Origin: Pseudoflavonifractor sp902362925
Lineage (GTDB): Bacteria > Bacillota > Clostridia > Oscillospirales > Oscillospiraceae
Length of the DNA stretch: 64,000 nt
NCBI GenBank assembly: GCA_902362925.1
Contig: CABIYL010000002.1
Reading direction: 5' to 3' (one strand)
The notes under the pieces were generated by a model. It was not told the DNA's origin. It saw only the letters and a program-made list of their open reading frames with translations, and did no database searches. The translations under genes and the position numbers were made by a program. Numbering within the stretch: the stretch's first letter is position 1; every line of letters begins with the position of its first letter. Positions 60,860 through 64,000 of this stretch are shown in pieces.

Positions 60860-61639
60860 ATGGGACTTGATATTTACGCCGGAACACTGACCCGGTACTA
60901 TGCTCACAATTGGAAAACCGTTGTTCAGCAGTGGGCGGAGGAAAACGGATACGCCTTTAACCGGATCACGCCGGATGGAGAAGCTGCTGATAACGAGGAA
61001 GAAATGTCCCCGGCTGAGATCCAGACGGCGGTGGAGAACTGGCGGGATCAGATCTTGAGCGCCATTTCTCAGCCGGGCCAGCCCCCCTACACTCCCTGGC
61101 CGGAGGACAATGAGAAGCCCTATTACACCGACAAGCCGGATTGGGATGCCTTCGGCGCTATGCTTCTGGTGGCCGCCTGCCATACATACGATGAGCCGGT
61201 GCCCCCCACTGTGGAGAAGGACTGGAACTTCGGAGAGCATCCTCTGGTAGCCCGCCTTGGATCGGATGAGGAGCGGGTGTGGTCCCTGTTCCGTGGGGCA
61301 ACCTGGTGGCTGCCTCTGGCGGATGCCTTCTTCTTTCAGGCGCCTCTGCCCACCGATGATCAGGTGATGATCGCCACCCTGGGCGGACTGCGGAAGGAGC
61401 TGGAGAAGCTGAACCAGTTGGCGTGGCAGGCCGATGAGGATACCATCCTTGATTGGGCAGACACAGAGGGATACCCGGTAGACGGAACCGTGGGCCCGAA
61501 TGGACAGTATAGCAAGGCAGACATCCCGGAACACACCCAGTATGACACCCAATCCCTTGCCAAGTTTGCCTTCTCCATGTTCTGGCGTGCCATGCGGTTT
61601 GCCGAGGAACAGCAGGTACCCATTTTGCTGGATTACTGA
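60860..61639 (+). CDS. Unknown 259-residue array protein
   Basis: The protein starts MGLDIYAGTLTRYYAHNWKT, an opening I have seen in unnamed Firmicute proteins of immunity loci. It is Trp-rich (about 12). GAGGGAGGT lies 8-9 nt before the ATG at 60860. No domain is recognised. Confidence 0.7.
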   Translation: MGLDIYAGTLTRYYAHNWKTVVQQWAEENGYAFNRITPDGEAADNEEEMSPAEIQTAVENWRDQILSAISQPGQPPYTPWPEDNEKPYYTDKPDWDAFGAMLLVAACHTYDEPVPPTVEKDWNFGEHPLVARLGSDEERVWSLFRGATWWLPLADAFFFQAPLPTDDQVMIATLGGLRKELEKLNQLAWQADEDTILDWADTEGYPVDGTVGPNGQYSKADIPEHTQYDTQSLAKFAFSMFWRAMRFAEEQQVPILLDY

Positions 61640-61650
61640 GGAGGGATTTT

Positions 61651-62364
61651 ATGGGATATGATGTAAGTTTTCACCCGATTTCACCGGAAGAAATGTGGGA
61701 ATGGTATTTCACCCCGCTTACCTGGATACAGCAGGGGCAGGAGGAAAGGGTGCTGGCCCTTGCCGCGCAGCACGGAATGGAGGATTTCTACGCGGAAAAA
61801 TATCTGGACACCCTGCGAGTCGGGGCGGAGACAGAGCCTGATGAGTTATTTGATAAGAGCCATGGCTTTTACATTGCGGTGATCCAAGGCTTCTTCCGGG
61901 ACTACTATTACACTAGAGGGAGCAGTTTTTCCCTTCTGATGGAGGAGAAGCCGGAATATGTCCGGTACTTCACCTCATGGGCGCAGGTGGTGCCAACAGC
62001 CTTTCCCAATCCGGCAGAAAATCAGATCATCGAAAACTACTGCTCCGGTGTGTACCTGTCTCGGGATCAGGTCACACAGCTCCTCCGGAATCTGGAGCAG
62101 GAACCAAAGGTGCTGGAAGATCTGGAGGGAGTTTGGAGCGATGGGCAGCTTGCGGTGCTGAAAAAGGCACTTGTCGCTGCGGCAGAATTGGGTGTCGGTC
62201 TGCTGGAAGCCACTGAGGTGGTGGAACCTAACCCTATCCGCCCCAATGAGAGTACGAGCTACTCAAACCTGTACCACTGCGACCGGGATGGGGTGTATCT
62301 CTACATGGATGCCGCCAGCAGGCAGATCGAGGATGCCATCAGGAGAAGTGAGGGACAAGTATGA
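61651..62364 (+). CDS. Unknown 237-residue array protein
   Basis: The protein opens MGYDVSFHPISPEEMWEWYF and is mixed helical. GGAGG lies 7 nt before the ATG. It ends in an ATGA-type overlap with the final array gene. No named family is recognised. Confidence 0.7.
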   Translation: MGYDVSFHPISPEEMWEWYFTPLTWIQQGQEERVLALAAQHGMEDFYAEKYLDTLRVGAETEPDELFDKSHGFYIAVIQGFFRDYYYTRGSSFSLLMEEKPEYVRYFTSWAQVVPTAFPNPAENQIIENYCSGVYLSRDQVTQLLRNLEQEPKVLEDLEGVWSDGQLAVLKKALVAAAELGVGLLEATEVVEPNPIRPNESTSYSNLYHCDRDGVYLYMDAASRQIEDAIRRSEGQV

Positions 62365-63239
62365 GCAATAAAGTGTTCCAGCAAAACCTGAATGACAAAA
62401 AAGGCCCCCAGCCCGGTGGCCCCTATCTCATTCAGATGCTGTTCAAAGAGCCGGTGGACATGCCGGACAAGGACGAAATGACCGCTGTGATGGAAAAGCA
62501 CATCGGCGCTGTAGAGTGTTTCTGCCGTGATAAAAAGATGGCCGGCTTTGCCGCCCTGGATCATATCGCGGAATTTCAGGATGGCAAATGCCCGGTGCAG
62601 CTGATGGTAATGAAATGCGATAAATTCAAGGGTAAAGGCTTTGACGCCTTCCTGATGAGTCAGATGTGGGACTGCCAGGAGGACCGAGAGCGGATTTTCC
62701 GGGAGTGCCGGTATCAGGTGGTGGCCACCGATATGCTGGCTGCGGCGCTTCCGGCGCTGGAGCGGGCCAACCTGGACGCCGACTTCGTGGAGGCCCTTGC
62801 GGAGCTGTACCCCACCTGTGAGGCATTCTATTTCCAGAACTGCGGCAAGCTCCTGCTGGCGGAGGATGTGCGTTCCCACCAGATCGAAGGCTCAGATCGG
62901 TTCATCCGTTTTGGCGTCAATGTCCGCTTCTTCAACATTGAGGGTACCGAGGATATGCTCATTGATACAGTGGGCATGAGTACTTTGTTCCTGCCGGATC
63001 TCCAGTACCATTTCCACGATATGAACCCCAACTGGGTGGTAAACCACGCCTACAATGTGGCGTCCTATATTCTGGAGCATGACAACCCTATTAAGGATGG
63101 GGAAACGGTAGACGGCGTAGCGGATGGCCAAATGAGTCGGGAAATCCAGTGGAAGTGCCAGTATGAGGATGCCCTGATCCAGCCACCCAGAGGAGTGATG
63201 GACATCCATATGGGAGAATTTGCTGCTGGGCAGCGGTAA
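62361..63239 (+). CDS. DUF4261-family protein
   Basis: The 292-residue protein matches DUF4261, with DLQYHFHDMNPNWVVNHAYN, SYILEHDNPIKDGETVDG and CQYEDALIQPPRGVMDIHMG at the C-terminus. A distant copy of the same domain lies inside the giant protein at about residues 951-1200. It is the last gene of the array; I see no clear terminator after it. Confidence 0.75.
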   Translation: MSNKVFQQNLNDKKGPQPGGPYLIQMLFKEPVDMPDKDEMTAVMEKHIGAVECFCRDKKMAGFAALDHIAEFQDGKCPVQLMVMKCDKFKGKGFDAFLMSQMWDCQEDRERIFRECRYQVVATDMLAAALPALERANLDADFVEALAELYPTCEAFYFQNCGKLLLAEDVRSHQIEGSDRFIRFGVNVRFFNIEGTEDMLIDTVGMSTLFLPDLQYHFHDMNPNWVVNHAYNVASYILEHDNPIKDGETVDGVADGQMSREIQWKCQYEDALIQPPRGVMDIHMGEFAAGQR

Positions 63240-63584
63240 AATATAGTGTGTTTGGAGCAGATAGGGATGCTTTTCTTATATACAAAAGAGTAGGGGCATA
63301 TTGCTTTTTGACTTGCGCCATCATGCTGCGTATTTTTGGCTCATGCAGTCGTGACCTGTTGTTAAAAACAGCAGACAGACTTCTCGTTGCTCACAACATT
63401 GAGCCAAACCAATCAAGCTGTTGTATGTGGCACTGTCTCCCACCTTAATGATGCTTTTTGTGAAAAAGATCTGCTTTTATACATCAAAATGGTTACTCTC
63501 AGAGGACCTAAAATATGAGTTTGTGATACCGCATATAATACTTATGACTTTACTGTACGGACAGGCAACATCTCATCACAGGCC
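63240..63584. other. AT-rich stretch after the array, no gene seen
   Basis: Composition drops to AT-rich immediately after the last array gene. Open frames are short and lack ribosome sites. No hairpin strong enough for a terminator is obvious. Confidence 0.5.
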
Positions 63585-63935
63585 TCACACTGAGAGCGTG
63601 TCCCAAATTGTCTGACAGACCTCTTCTCGCTTTACAAAAGTAAAGCTGATATGTGGATACATGGCCTGATGTCGCAATATCTGTTCGTGTAAGTAGGTTC
63701 CAACAAAAGTTTGATTTTTGACTGTACACTGCCACTGGGCTAAATCAGAAATTAGTTCTACATGATCGCTTGGGTCGGTACCAATCACATATACCAGTTG
63801 TTTGCCGACAACCTGTGCAAGGAGCGCAGTGTTTTCATAAGACTTCCTGTTTCTTGAGCCTGCAAAGTCCTTATAGAGTTCTAGGATATTATTTTTGCGG
63901 TCCGCAAATTGCAAGTGCAAGTTGGACACCCGCAC
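63585..63935 (-). CDS. Doubtful minus-strand ORF, possibly a truncated gene
   Basis: The 116-codon frame is protein-like (VVGKQLVYVIGTDPSDHVEL, YLHEQILRHQAMYPHISFTF) but begins at a GTG with no ribosome site, 12 bp after the stop of another frame. It may be the 3' part of a decayed gene. No family is recognised. Confidence 0.35.
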   Translation of the reverse strand: MRVSNLHLQFADRKNNILELYKDFAGSRNRKSYENTALLAQVVGKQLVYVIGTDPSDHVELISDLAQWQCTVKNQTFVGTYLHEQILRHQAMYPHISFTFVKREEVCQTIWDTLSV

Positions 63936-63947
63936 GGTAAAAATTAG

Positions 63948-64000
63948 TTAGCTGACAGAAGCGGCGTAGACAGAATCCAGGAACTTCTCGTACAGTTCCT
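63948..64000 (-). CDS. C-terminal end of a gene running out of the window
   Basis: The minus strand reads ELYEKFLDSVYAASVS then TAA, a plausible protein end. The start lies beyond the window. Too short to assign. Confidence 0.3.
   Translation of the reverse strand, partial: ELYEKFLDSVYAASVS

Overview
The window looks like a spore-forming, anaerobic, moderately GC-rich Firmicute of the gut, most like the Oscillospiraceae (Flavonifractor/Intestinimonas/Lawsonibacter type). This is an inference. It rests on the AGGAGG-type ribosome binding sites, the GC-rich codon use of the core genes, a YlmC/YmxH-type sporulation PRC-barrel gene, and a corrinoid-dependent demethylation cluster of the kind found in acetogens and related Clostridia.

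Region 1 (23-10364) is a methylamine/betaine-type methyltransferase locus. On the minus strand lie a reductive activator of corrinoid proteins (RACo), a protein resembling the MetH activation domain, and a PocR-AraC regulator. Divergent from them are two corrinoid proteins, an MttB-superfamily methyltransferase without an amber codon, a two-gene sodium:solute symporter, and a uroporphyrinogen-decarboxylase-type methyltransferase fused to a thioredoxin-like domain. The probable flow is import of a quaternary amine, MttB methylation of a corrinoid protein, removal of the methyl group by the URO-D enzyme, and RACo repair of oxidised cobalamin. Region 2 (10504-13825) is core genome: a YiiX-like permuted papain-fold protein, a PRC-barrel protein, and rpsB-tsf with a good promoter and terminator.

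Region 3 (about 13995-21920) is a Tn7-like transposon just downstream of tsf: tnsA, tnsB, tnsC, tniQ, several unknown small genes (two of them paralogues), a serine resolvase, and AT-rich end repeats. No cas genes or CRISPR array are present. Region 4 (21.3-29.5 kb) is AT-rich, gene-poor and decayed. It holds a densely structured GC-rich segment that may be a large noncoding RNA, three 146-bp tandem repeats, two arrays of about 11-bp phased repeats, a RhuM pseudogene, an orphan Phd antitoxin, a HEPN-type gene and an unknown gene that may belong to a defence island.

Region 5 (29.5-63.2 kb) is the most striking part. About 43 genes lie head to tail on the plus strand, most separated by less than 30 bp or overlapping, behind an extended -10 promoter and a leader with an attenuator-like hairpin. 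Many belong to families known or predicted as immunity proteins of polymorphic toxin systems, or to families that travel with them: YwqG/DUF1963, DUF2262 (twice), Imm17, ankyrin, DUF2004, DUF5713, DUF4241, NTF2-like, NADAR, DUF6881, CbrC, SMI1/KNR4, SF0329 and DUF4261. One 1868-residue protein strings together DUF2185, two TPR blocks, DUF4261, suppressor-of-fused and DUF4253 units. No toxin gene is visible. I read this as a very large orphan immunity array. The last 760 bases return to AT-rich, poorly coding DNA with one doubtful ORF and the tail of another on the minus strand.
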